The translations under genes were made by a program, and so were the position numbers. The notes beneath the pieces were generated by a model. It did no database searches and was not told where the DNA came from. It was given only the letters and a program-made list of their open reading frames with translations. From positions 1-5,163 of the forward strand of contig CAMWSZ010000251.1 in the NCBI GenBank assembly GCA_947177005.1: a stretch of 5,163 nt of DNA. Direction: 5' to 3'. Shown in pieces: positions 1 through 5,163 of the stretch (its first letter is position 1; every line of letters starts with the position of its first letter). Source of the DNA: an uncultured Clostridia bacterium (lineage in GTDB: Bacteria > Bacillota > Clostridia > Oscillospirales > Oscillospiraceae).

Positions 1-1
1 G

Positions 2-703
2 GACTACGCCCTGGAGCTGCTCAGCGATTTGTCCATTTTAATGACCCATCTGAGCCGTTTTGCCGAGGAAATCATCCTCTGGTGCAGCTGGGAATTCAAG
101 TTTATCGAGCTGGACGACGCCTATTCTACCGGCAGCTCCATTATGCCCCAGAAGAAAAACCCCGATGTCGCGGAGCTGGTCCGCGGAAAAACGGGCCGGG
201 TCTACGGCGATTTAATGGGCCTGCTGACCGCAATGAAGGGCCTGCCGCTGGCCTATAACAAGGACATGCAGGAGGACAAGGAGCCGGTATTTGACGCGGT
301 GGATACCGTAAAAATGTGCCTGCCCGTGTTTACCGGGATGCTGGCAACCATGCGCGTTCTGCCGGAAAACATGCGCCGGGCCGCGGGCGGCGGGTTCATC
401 AACGCCACCGACTGCGCCGATTACCTCACCAGACGCGGAATGCCTTTCCGGGACGCATATACGGCGGTGGGCAATCTGGTTTATTACTGCGGACAGCAGG
501 GGAAACTGCTGGAGGAACTGTCGCTGGAGGAGATGCAGAAGATCTGTCCGCTCTTCGGGGAGGACGTCTACGATGCCCTGCGTCTGGAGACCTGCATGGG
601 CCAGCGGAACAGCTACGGCGGTCCGGCGGTGTCGGAGACCAGCCGTCAAATCAAAGAACTGCAAGCTTTTATTGAGGCGTTCCGCCCCGAAACGGAGGGA
701 TAA
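2..703 (+). CDS. argH: Argininosuccinate lyase, C-terminal half (5' end cut by window)
   Basis: ArgH catalyses the last step of arginine synthesis, splitting argininosuccinate into arginine and fumarate in the cytoplasm; it belongs to the fumarase/aspartase superfamily and works as a homotetramer. The frame is open from the window edge to TAA at 701-703 and gives 233 residues, about half of the usual ~460, so the true start lies upstream. The superfamily signature GSSIMPQKKNP is at fragment residues 44-54 (bases 131-163); it carries the catalytic serine (by family analogy the second Ser) and the conserved lysine. Further family blocks are LPLAYNKDMQEDKE (81-94), the Gly-rich AAGGGFINATDCADYL (127-142), and a helical tail with NSYGGPAV (203-210). 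The TTG at 29 and ATG at 41 lie inside conserved sequence and are not real starts. The argC ribosome binding site (GGAGGGA, 694-700) is embedded in the last codons, so ArgH and ArgC translation are probably coupled. Identification is secure. Confidence 0.97.
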   Translation, partial: DYALELLSDLSILMTHLSRFAEEIILWCSWEFKFIELDDAYSTGSSIMPQKKNPDVAELVRGKTGRVYGDLMGLLTAMKGLPLAYNKDMQEDKEPVFDAVDTVKMCLPVFTGMLATMRVLPENMRRAAGGGFINATDCADYLTRRGMPFRDAYTAVGNLVYYCGQQGKLLEELSLEEMQKICPLFGEDVYDALRLETCMGQRNSYGGPAVSETSRQIKELQAFIEAFRPETEG

Positions 704-705
704 AC

Positions 706-1674
706 ATGGGAAAACCGGTTATATATATTGACGGAAAAGAGGGTACGACGGGCCTGCAAATCTATGACCGCCTTGCCGGACGGCAGGATATTGAGCTGCT
801 GCTGATCGACGAGGCCAAACGGAAGGACCCTGTGGAGCGGAAAAAATTAATGGATGCTGCTGATCTGGTCTTTCTGTGCCTGCCGGACGCCGCGGCTGTT
901 GAGGCGGTGGAGCTGGTGGGAAATCCCAATACCAGAATCATCGACGCCTCTACCGCTCACCGTACCGCTGCGGGCTGGACGTATGGTTTCCCGGAGCTTT
1001 CCCGGGAGCGGCGGGAGGCGGTTCGGACCGCGAAACGGGTCGCAAATCCCGGATGCCATGCAACCGGATTTATCAGTATCGTTTATCCGCTGGTGTCTAT
1101 GGGATTGCTGCCGGAGGATGCGGCCCTCAGCTGCTTCTCTTTAACCGGTTACTCCGGCGGCGGCAAGCCGATGATTGCCAAGTATGAGAGCGAAGGAAAA
1201 ACACCGGCCATGTGCAGTCCCGCCCTCTACGGCCTGCTGCAAAATCATAAACACCTGCCGGAAATGCAGAAAATCTGTTCTTTGGCAAAAACACCCGTAT
1301 TTGTCCCGATTGTGGATGATTATTATAAAGGAATGGCCTCGACGGTCCCGCTGCACATGGATCAGCTGCACGGAGTATCCTCCCTGCACGAGGTCTGGCA
1401 GCGTCTGGCGGACTACTATGCGCAAAATCCCGGACTGGTCCATGTGGAGGGCGACCCCACAGACCCGGCAAGCGGTGTGGACAGCGGTTTCAAAATCTAT
1501 TCCGGTATGTGGCAGGGGAAAGATACCCTCTCGATTCTGCTGGCCGGAAACGACCAACAGTTTACAATTACCTCCCTTTTCGACAATCTGGGGAAGGGTG
1601 CGTCCGGAGCCGCGGTGCAGAATATGAACCTGATGCTGGGCTTTAATGAGGCCGAAGGGCTTAACATATCATGA
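706..1674 (+). CDS. argC: N-acetyl-gamma-glutamyl-phosphate reductase, type 2
   Basis: ArgC reduces N-acetylglutamyl 5-phosphate to N-acetylglutamate 5-semialdehyde with NADPH, the third step of the pathway. The 322 residues begin with a Rossmann nucleotide-binding segment containing DGKEGTTGLQI (9-19), continue with FLCLPD (56-61) and DASTAHR (80-86), and then the catalytic cysteine in NPGCHATG (114-121, Cys117, codon 1054-1056). HKHLPEM at 181-187 supplies the likely catalytic histidine. The C-terminus has GKGASGAAVQNMNLMLG (296-312), a conserved cofactor-pocket segment. Length near 310-320 and the DGxxGTTGL start match the type 2 ArgC subfamily (HAMAP distinguishes types 1 and 2) rather than the ~345-residue type 1. 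The ATG lies 2 nt after the argH stop, with GGAGGGA at 694-700 and a 5-nt spacer. No frameshift or missing key residue is seen. Confidence 0.96.
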   Translation: MGKPVIYIDGKEGTTGLQIYDRLAGRQDIELLLIDEAKRKDPVERKKLMDAADLVFLCLPDAAAVEAVELVGNPNTRIIDASTAHRTAAGWTYGFPELSRERREAVRTAKRVANPGCHATGFISIVYPLVSMGLLPEDAALSCFSLTGYSGGGKPMIAKYESEGKTPAMCSPALYGLLQNHKHLPEMQKICSLAKTPVFVPIVDDYYKGMASTVPLHMDQLHGVSSLHEVWQRLADYYAQNPGLVHVEGDPTDPASGVDSGFKIYSGMWQGKDTLSILLAGNDQQFTITSLFDNLGKGASGAAVQNMNLMLGFNEAEGLNIS

Positions 1675-1675
1675 C

Positions 1676-1680
1676 AGGAG
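1676..1680 (+). promoter_or_regulatory. argJ ribosome binding site (decides start)
   Basis: AGGAG sits immediately after the argC stop codon (TGA 1672-1674), with an 8-nt spacer to ATG 1689. An in-frame ATG at 1671 overlaps the argC stop as ATGA, but this ribosome binding site would then lie inside the coding sequence, and I see no good purine-rich site upstream of 1671. The site therefore favours 1689. Confidence 0.75.
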
Positions 1681-1688
1681 ATCGAATT

Positions 1689-2915
1689 ATGCTGAAAGAA
1701 ATTACCGGCGGAGTCTGTGCGGCGCAGGGCTTCCGGGCGGCGGGCATTCATGTTGGCGTGAAAACCCACCATGCGGAGAAAAAAGATGTCGCGCTGATTG
1801 TATCGGATACAGACTGCACCGCTGCGGCGGTGTTTACGAAAAATGTAGTGAAAGCCGCGCCTATTCATGTGACAATGGCGCACTTGGCTAACGGAAAAGC
1901 CCGGGCCGTGATTGCCAACAGCGGCAACGCCAATGCCTGTGCGCCGCAGGGTGAGGAGAACGCGGAAAAGATGTGTGCGGCCGCGGCCGCGGTGATCGGA
2001 TGCCGTCCGGAAGACGTGCTGGTGGCCTCCACCGGCGTCATCGGACAGACGCTGAATGTAAAAGTAATTGAGGACGGCGCGGCGGAGCTGTACAGCCTGC
2101 TGGAGCGCAGCGATGCCGCCAGCGATGCCGCCGCTCATGCAATCATGACCACCGATACCGTAAAAAAAGAGGTCGCGGTGGAGACAACGGTTGGCGGGAA
2201 AACCGTGCGGATGGGCGGCATTGCCAAGGGCAGCGGAATGATTCATCCCAATATGGGAACCATGCTCTGCTTTATTACCACGGACTGCGCCATTTCCTCT
2301 GCGATGATTAAAGAGGCCCTTTTGGAGACCGCCCGCGTTACCTTTAACCGGATCAGCGTGGACGGCGATACCTCGACCAACGATACCTGCTGCGTGCTGG
2401 CGAACGGTCTGGCGGGGAATCCCGAAATCACGGAAAAGGGCGGGGATTACGCCGCATTTGTGACCGCACTCAAGAGTCTGTGCGCCAAGCTGGCCCGGAA
2501 AATGGCCAAGGACGGCGAGGGTGCAAAGCATCTCATTACCTGCCTCGTGCAGTGCGCGAAAAGCGAGGAGCAGGCGGAAATAATTTCCAAATCAGTCATC
2601 GCCTCCACCCTCACCAAAGCCGCCATTTTTGGCTGCGACGCCAACTGGGGCCGGGTGCTGTGCGCCATGGGCTACTCCGGCGAGGAATTTGACCCGGATA
2701 AAGTCGATATTGAATTTGCTTCCCGTGCGGGAAGAATTCTGGTCTGCGAACAGGGCAGAGGTCTGCTGTTCGACGAGGATCTGGCCAAAAAAATCCTGTC
2801 TGAGGACGAAATTACCATTTCCATTGACATGAACGAGGGGGGCGGCACCTGTACCTGCTGGGGCTGCGACATCACCTACGACTATATTAAAATCAACGGG
2901 GATTACCGTACCTGA
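1689..2915 (+). CDS. argJ: Bifunctional ornithine acetyltransferase / N-acetylglutamate synthase
   Basis: ArgJ transfers the acetyl group of N-acetylornithine to glutamate, releasing ornithine and regenerating N-acetylglutamate; in bifunctional members it also uses acetyl-CoA to prime the cycle. Starting at ATG 1689 it is 408 residues, normal for the family; the N-terminus MLKEITGGVCAAQGF fits homologues. An upstream in-frame ATG (1671) would add six residues. The oxyanion-hole loop is ASTGVIG (113-119). The autocleavage and nucleophile region is KGSGMIHPNMGTML (180-193): Thr191 (codon 2259-2261) should become the N-terminal nucleophile of the beta chain. The residue before it is Gly190, not the more familiar Ala. 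SVDGDTSTNDT (223-233) and the C-terminal WGCDITYDYIKINGDYRT (391-408) are family hallmarks. The protein has 18 cysteines and an exact SDAA-SDAA duplication (141-148). Whether it is mono- or bifunctional cannot be read from sequence; the bifunctional type is expected since no argA is visible here. Confidence 0.96.
   Translation: MLKEITGGVCAAQGFRAAGIHVGVKTHHAEKKDVALIVSDTDCTAAAVFTKNVVKAAPIHVTMAHLANGKARAVIANSGNANACAPQGEENAEKMCAAAAAVIGCRPEDVLVASTGVIGQTLNVKVIEDGAAELYSLLERSDAASDAAAHAIMTTDTVKKEVAVETTVGGKTVRMGGIAKGSGMIHPNMGTMLCFITTDCAISSAMIKEALLETARVTFNRISVDGDTSTNDTCCVLANGLAGNPEITEKGGDYAAFVTALKSLCAKLARKMAKDGEGAKHLITCLVQCAKSEEQAEIISKSVIASTLTKAAIFGCDANWGRVLCAMGYSGEEFDPDKVDIEFASRAGRILVCEQGRGLLFDEDLAKKILSEDEITISIDMNEGGGTCTCWGCDITYDYIKINGDYRT
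2109..2132 (+). repeat. 12-bp perfect tandem duplication inside argJ
   Basis: AGCGATGCCGCC occurs twice head to tail (2109-2120 and 2121-2132), exactly in codon phase, encoding Ser-Asp-Ala-Ala twice (ArgJ residues 141-148). It lies just before the conserved AIMTTDT block, in what is normally a variable linker. It looks like a simple slippage duplication that keeps the frame. Confidence 0.9.
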
Positions 2916-2927
2916 AAGGAGCCGGCC

Positions 2928-3791
2928 ATGCAGTTGAACCATTCCGACAGGGCCCAGGTGCTGGTGGAAGCCCTGCCGTATATCCAGCGGTATTACGGAA
3001 AAACCGTCGTGATCAAATACGGCGGCAACGCGATGATCTCCGATGAACTGCGCAAGGATGTCATCAAAGACATCATCCTGCTGCGTCTGGTGGGAATCAA
3101 CGTGGTGGTCGTCCACGGCGGCGGTCCGGAAATCAACGAAATGCTCCAGAAAACCGGCAAAGAGAGCAAATTCATCAACGGCCTCCGCTACACCGACGGG
3201 GAGACAATGGACATCGTACAAATGGTGCTGTGCGGCAGGGTGAACAAAAATCTTGTGATGACCCTCAACCGTGCAAAAGGTCAGGCCGTGGGACTTTGCG
3301 GTCTGGACGGCGGGATGCTGCAAGCCACCCGGCGGCAGACCGGCGGCGTGGATTACGGTCTGGTGGGGGATATCGTCTCGGTGAAGCCGAAAATCATTCT
3401 GGACGCCATTAAAGACGGTTTTATCCCGGTTATTTCGACGGTGGCCCAGGGGACGGACGCCGACACCAGCTACAACGTCAACGCCGATACCGCCGCCGCC
3501 AAAATCGCTGTTGCCGTCGGCGCGGAAAAGCTGATTCTCCTGACCGATATCCGCGGCCTGCTGCGGGACCGCAATGACGAGGATACCCTGATCTCTCAGG
3601 TGCGGGTATCGGAGGTGCCGGAGCTTGTGGAACAGGGCATTATCTCCGGCGGCATGATTCCGAAGGTCGAATGCTGTGTGGATGCGGTGAAGCACGGCGT
3701 CCGCAGAACGCATATATTGGACGGAAGAATCCCACATTCTATTTTGATCGAGGTGCTGTCCCACGCCGGGATCGGCACGATGATTTCTTAG
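2928..3791 (+). CDS. argB: N-acetylglutamate kinase, probably arginine-inhibited
   Basis: ArgB phosphorylates N-acetylglutamate with ATP; it is an amino acid kinase family enzyme. The 287 residues include IKYGGNAM (29-36, Lys30 equivalent to the E. coli catalytic Lys8), the Gly-rich loop VHGGGPEIN (62-70), NGLRYTDGE (84-92, substrate-binding Arg87), NVNADTAAAKIA (183-194, with Asn183 and Asp187 matching E. coli Asn158 and Asp162), and GGMIPKVE (241-248, Lys246 matching Lys217). About 25 residues precede the kinase core as a predicted helix (ALPYIQRYYGK, 15-25). This extension, with the C-terminal HAGIGTMI, is typical of hexameric NAGKs that arginine inhibits, and is absent from the arginine-insensitive E. 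coli enzyme. The start is ATG 2928, with AAAGGAG at 2915-2921, a 6-nt spacer, and a 12-nt gap from the argJ stop. Residue equivalences are by eye. Confidence 0.97.
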   Translation: MQLNHSDRAQVLVEALPYIQRYYGKTVVIKYGGNAMISDELRKDVIKDIILLRLVGINVVVVHGGGPEINEMLQKTGKESKFINGLRYTDGETMDIVQMVLCGRVNKNLVMTLNRAKGQAVGLCGLDGGMLQATRRQTGGVDYGLVGDIVSVKPKIILDAIKDGFIPVISTVAQGTDADTSYNVNADTAAAKIAVAVGAEKLILLTDIRGLLRDRNDEDTLISQVRVSEVPELVEQGIISGGMIPKVECCVDAVKHGVRRTHILDGRIPHSILIEVLSHAGIGTMIS

Positions 3792-3803
3792 TTTTGTTTG
3801 AGG

Positions 3804-3809
3804 AAAGGA
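3804..3809 (+). promoter_or_regulatory. argD ribosome binding site with long spacer to GTG start
   Basis: AAAGGA lies 11 nt before the GTG at 3821, and a second purine run (GAGG) begins at 3800. An in-frame TAA at 3815-3817 rules out any earlier start, and the protein from GTG matches the usual ArgD N-terminus. The long spacer and GTG codon suggest less efficient initiation than for the neighbouring genes; this is inference. Confidence 0.6.
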
Positions 3810-3820
3810 CTGAATAAACC

Positions 3821-5002
3821 GTGACATTTGAGGAAATCAAAGCCTTAGACGAGAGCTATGTCATGCAAACCTATGCCCGGAATCCCGTGGCAATCGACCA
3901 CGGCCACGGGGCCACCCTGTACGATACTACAGGAAAAAAGTACATTGATTTCACCTCCGGGATCGGCGTCTGCTCTTTGGGCTACGCAAACGAGACTTGG
4001 GCAAAGGCGATTTATGAGCAGGCTATGAAAGTCGGCCATATCTCGAACCTGTATTATACGGAACCGTATGCCAGGCTGGCCTCCAAGCTGGTGCCCGCCG
4101 CCGGAATGGCCGCTGTTTTCTTCGGGAACTCCGGCGCGGAGGCCAATGAGGGTATGATTAAGCTGGCCCGGAAATATTCCTTTGAGAAGTACGGAAAAGG
4201 CCGCGCCACAATTATTACTTTGCAGAATTCCTTCCACGGACGGACCATTACCACTCTGAAAGCCACCGGTCAGGACCATTTCCATGAGTTTTTCTTCCCC
4301 TTTACGGAGGGCTTCCGGTACGCGGAGGCCAACAGCATCGAGAGTTTGAAAGCGCTGTCCGGGGACGACGTGTGCGCGGTCATGATGGAGCTGATTCAGG
4401 GCGAGGGCGGCGTCAATCCGCTGAAGCAGGAGTACGTGCAGGAAGTGGCGGCGCTGTGCGCGGAAAAGGACTGGCTGCTGCTCATCGACGAGGTGCAGAC
4501 CGGCATCGGACGGACCGGAACCCTGTTCGCCTACCAGCAGTTCGGCATCCAGCCGGACGTGGTGACGTTCGCCAAAGGAATCGCGGGCGGCCTGCCCTTC
4601 GGCGGATTTCTGGCAAATGAAAAGTGCAAAAACGTCTTGGGCTCCGGCGCACACGGCAGCACGTTCGGCGGAAACCCAATGGCCGCTGCCGCCGGTAATG
4701 TCGTCATAGATACCCTGACGGACGATTTTCTGGCGCAGGTCAAGGAAAAGGGCCAGTATCTGCGGGACGGCATCGCCGCACTGAACAGCCCCTATGTGTC
4801 CGGCATCCGCGGCATGGGCCTGATGCTCGGCGTGGGCGTGCAGGGCATGACCCACAAGGAGCTGAAAGACCGCCTGCTGGACAAGGGCCTGCTGGCCCTC
4901 ACCGCCGGAAGCGATACCCTGCGCCTGCTGCCGCCGCTGGTCATCTCCAGGGACGAAATCGACGAGGGCCTTGCCGTAATGGCGGAGGTCCTGCGGGCGT
5001 AA
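3821..5002 (+). CDS. argD: Acetylornithine aminotransferase (PLP-dependent)
   Basis: ArgD converts N-acetylglutamate 5-semialdehyde and glutamate to N-acetylornithine and 2-oxoglutarate; family members may also act on N-succinyl-diaminopimelate semialdehyde in lysine synthesis. It is a class III, fold-type I aminotransferase of 393 residues, the usual length. Visible blocks are YIDFTSGIGVCSLGY (41-55), the phosphate-binding loop FGNSGAEANE (101-110), SFHGRT (137-142), LIDEVQTGIGRTG (221-233, Asp223 pairing with the PLP ring nitrogen), and TFAKGIAGGLPFGG (249-262, Schiff-base Lys252). GSTFGGNP (279-286) supplies the thread from the other subunit, and LRLLPPLVIS (367-376) carries the Arg368 expected to bind substrate carboxylate. 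The start is GTG 3821: an in-frame TAA lies at 3815, and MTFEEIKALDESYVMQTY is the expected N-terminus. It is the last arg gene of the run, 29 nt after argB. Ornithine or other omega-amino-acid aminotransferases share the fold, but context makes ArgD by far the best call. Confidence 0.95.
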   Translation: MTFEEIKALDESYVMQTYARNPVAIDHGHGATLYDTTGKKYIDFTSGIGVCSLGYANETWAKAIYEQAMKVGHISNLYYTEPYARLASKLVPAAGMAAVFFGNSGAEANEGMIKLARKYSFEKYGKGRATIITLQNSFHGRTITTLKATGQDHFHEFFFPFTEGFRYAEANSIESLKALSGDDVCAVMMELIQGEGGVNPLKQEYVQEVAALCAEKDWLLLIDEVQTGIGRTGTLFAYQQFGIQPDVVTFAKGIAGGLPFGGFLANEKCKNVLGSGAHGSTFGGNPMAAAAGNVVIDTLTDDFLAQVKEKGQYLRDGIAALNSPYVSGIRGMGLMLGVGVQGMTHKELKDRLLDKGLLALTAGSDTLRLLPPLVISRDEIDEGLAVMAEVLRA

Positions 5003-5033
5003 AAAGATTTTTCTTGATTTCCTGAAAAAATGC

Positions 5034-5062
5034 TTGCAATTTCGGAGCATCTGTGTTATACT
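5034..5062 (+). promoter_or_regulatory. Strong extended -10 promoter for rpmE
   Basis: The -35 box TTGCAA (5034-5039) and -10 box TATACT (5057-5062) are separated by exactly 17 nt, and TG at 5054-5055 gives a perfect extended -10 (TGnTATACT). Transcription would start near 5068-5070. The A/T-rich block at 5001-5030, with A5 and A6 runs, falls where an UP element contacting RNA polymerase alpha subunits would sit. This is a vegetative (sigma-A type) promoter strong enough for a ribosomal protein gene, and it decouples rpmE from the arg operon. Confidence 0.85.
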
Positions 5063-5074
5063 CTACAACAGTTT

Positions 5075-5090
5075 TGCGGTGAAAGCCGCA
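5075..5090 (+). promoter_or_regulatory. GAAA-capped hairpin in rpmE 5' leader (possible L31 leader)
   Basis: In the ~57-nt predicted leader, TGCGGT (5075-5080) pairs with GCCGCA (5085-5090) around a GAAA tetraloop (5081-5084), with a closing U-G wobble. Further U-G wobbles are possible between 5072-5074 and 5091-5093. No U-run follows it, so it is not an intrinsic terminator. Ribosomal protein leader RNAs have been described for L31 in several phyla including Firmicutes. Whether this matches that motif is not something I can verify by eye. Confidence 0.4.
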
Positions 5091-5106
5091 GGGCGAATTG
5101 ATGAGG

Positions 5107-5115
5107 AAAGAGGTG
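5107..5115 (+). promoter_or_regulatory. rpmE ribosome binding site
   Basis: AAAGAGGTG, continuing into GA at 5115-5116, matches the full anti-Shine-Dalgarno complement with a single mismatch. It ends about 10 nt before ATG 5126. It supports that start over the out-of-frame ATG at 5101, which lies upstream of it. Confidence 0.8.
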
Positions 5116-5125
5116 AACAAGAGCA

Positions 5126-5163
5126 ATGAAGGAAGGTATCCATCCCAATTATCAGCAGACTAC
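5126..5163 (+). CDS. rpmE: Ribosomal protein L31 (bL31), N-terminus only, cut by window end
   Basis: Only 12 complete codons are present: MKEGIHPNYQQT. This is the characteristic N-terminus of bL31, a ~65-70 residue protein of the large ribosomal subunit that helps bridge the 50S and 30S. The zinc-binding cysteines that would separate the C+ (RpmE) from the C- (YtiA/RpmE2) paralogue lie beyond the window, so that distinction is open. The KxGIHPxY start is usual for the zinc-type housekeeping form. The gene has its own strong promoter and ribosome binding site just upstream, and the change from amino acid synthesis to translation genes marks a transcription unit boundary. Confidence 0.88.
   Translation, partial: MKEGIHPNYQQT

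Noticed and set aside
532..1281. EMQKIC peptide appearing in both ArgH (about 532-549) and ArgC (about 1261-1278), with similar DNA.
   Set aside because: The match is short, lies in unrelated protein contexts, and the flanks do not align; coincidence is the simplest reading.
1977..1990. Perfect GC palindrome GCGGCCGCGGCCGC in argJ (two overlapping NotI-type sites).
   Set aside because: It encodes an ordinary alanine run (residues 97-101); nothing suggests a role beyond codon choice.
2162..2168. A7 runs in argJ (2162-2168 and 2787-2793) as possible programmed frameshift sites.
   Set aside because: Both encode Lys-Lys in a conserved, uninterrupted frame, with no useful alternative frame or stimulatory structure seen.
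5008..5029. A/T-only inverted repeat after argD as an intrinsic terminator.
   Set aside because: The stem is only 6 bp with one G-C pair, the loop is 10 nt, and A rather than T residues follow it.
5021..5040. ARG-box-like sequence (ArgR operator) near the rpmE promoter.
   Set aside because: The match to the palindromic ARG-box consensus is weak and one-sided, and the site precedes rpmE rather than an arg gene.
3845..5050. Very long open frame on the minus strand covering nearly all of argD; similar long minus-strand frames at 1497-2531 and 2592-3827.
   Set aside because: They lie opposite clear arg genes, have His/Gln/Arg-rich low-information translations with no recognisable motif, and are expected from the GC-rich third positions of the sense genes.
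5101..5163. ATG at 5101 opening a frame (MRKEVNKSNEGR...) through the window end.
   Set aside because: It is out of frame with rpmE, has no good ribosome binding site upstream, and contains the rpmE ribosome binding site within it. The L31 N-terminus from 5126 is decisive.

Overview
This window holds a compact, one-direction arginine biosynthesis operon, followed by the start of an independently promoted ribosomal protein gene. On the + strand the order is argH (3' half only), argC, argJ, argB, argD, then a 123-nt intergenic region with a strong promoter, then the first 12 codons of rpmE (ribosomal protein L31). No gene-free stretch exceeds 300 bases. I see no mobile element, CRISPR array, tRNA, rRNA or integration site.

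The likely source is a Gram-positive anaerobe of the class Clostridia, perhaps Oscillospirales. The basis is GC-rich coding sequence (mid-50s % by eye), strong AGGAG-type ribosome binding sites before almost every gene, argH and argD with a clostridial look, a type 2 argC, and a strikingly cysteine-rich ArgJ. The assignment rests on recalled family patterns and was not checked by a search.

Layout: positions 2-703 encode the catalytic C-terminal half of argininosuccinate lyase. Positions 706-1674 (ArgC), 1689-2915 (ArgJ), 2928-3791 (ArgB) and 3821-5002 (ArgD) follow with gaps of 2, 14, 12 and 29 nt. This spacing indicates one polycistronic mRNA with probable translational coupling. Positions 5003-5125 contain an A/T-rich block, an extended -10 sigma-A-type promoter, a short leader with a GAAA-capped hairpin, and the rpmE ribosome binding site.

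How the genes work together: ArgJ makes N-acetylglutamate and recycles the acetyl group from N-acetylornithine. ArgB phosphorylates N-acetylglutamate, ArgC reduces the acyl phosphate to the semialdehyde, and ArgD transaminates it to N-acetylornithine. ArgJ releases ornithine. After carbamoylation (ArgF) and argininosuccinate synthesis (ArgG), neither of which is in the window, ArgH releases arginine and fumarate. ArgJ makes this the cyclic (acetyl-recycling) route. ArgB has the N-terminal helix associated with arginine feedback inhibition, which fits that route.

The region is largely ordinary core metabolism. The points most worth a second look are the rpmE leader hairpin (possible L31 autoregulatory leader), a Gly-Thr rather than Ala-Thr autocleavage junction in ArgJ, a perfect in-frame 12-bp tandem duplication in argJ, and the cysteine content of ArgJ. 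I did not find evidence of a novel system.
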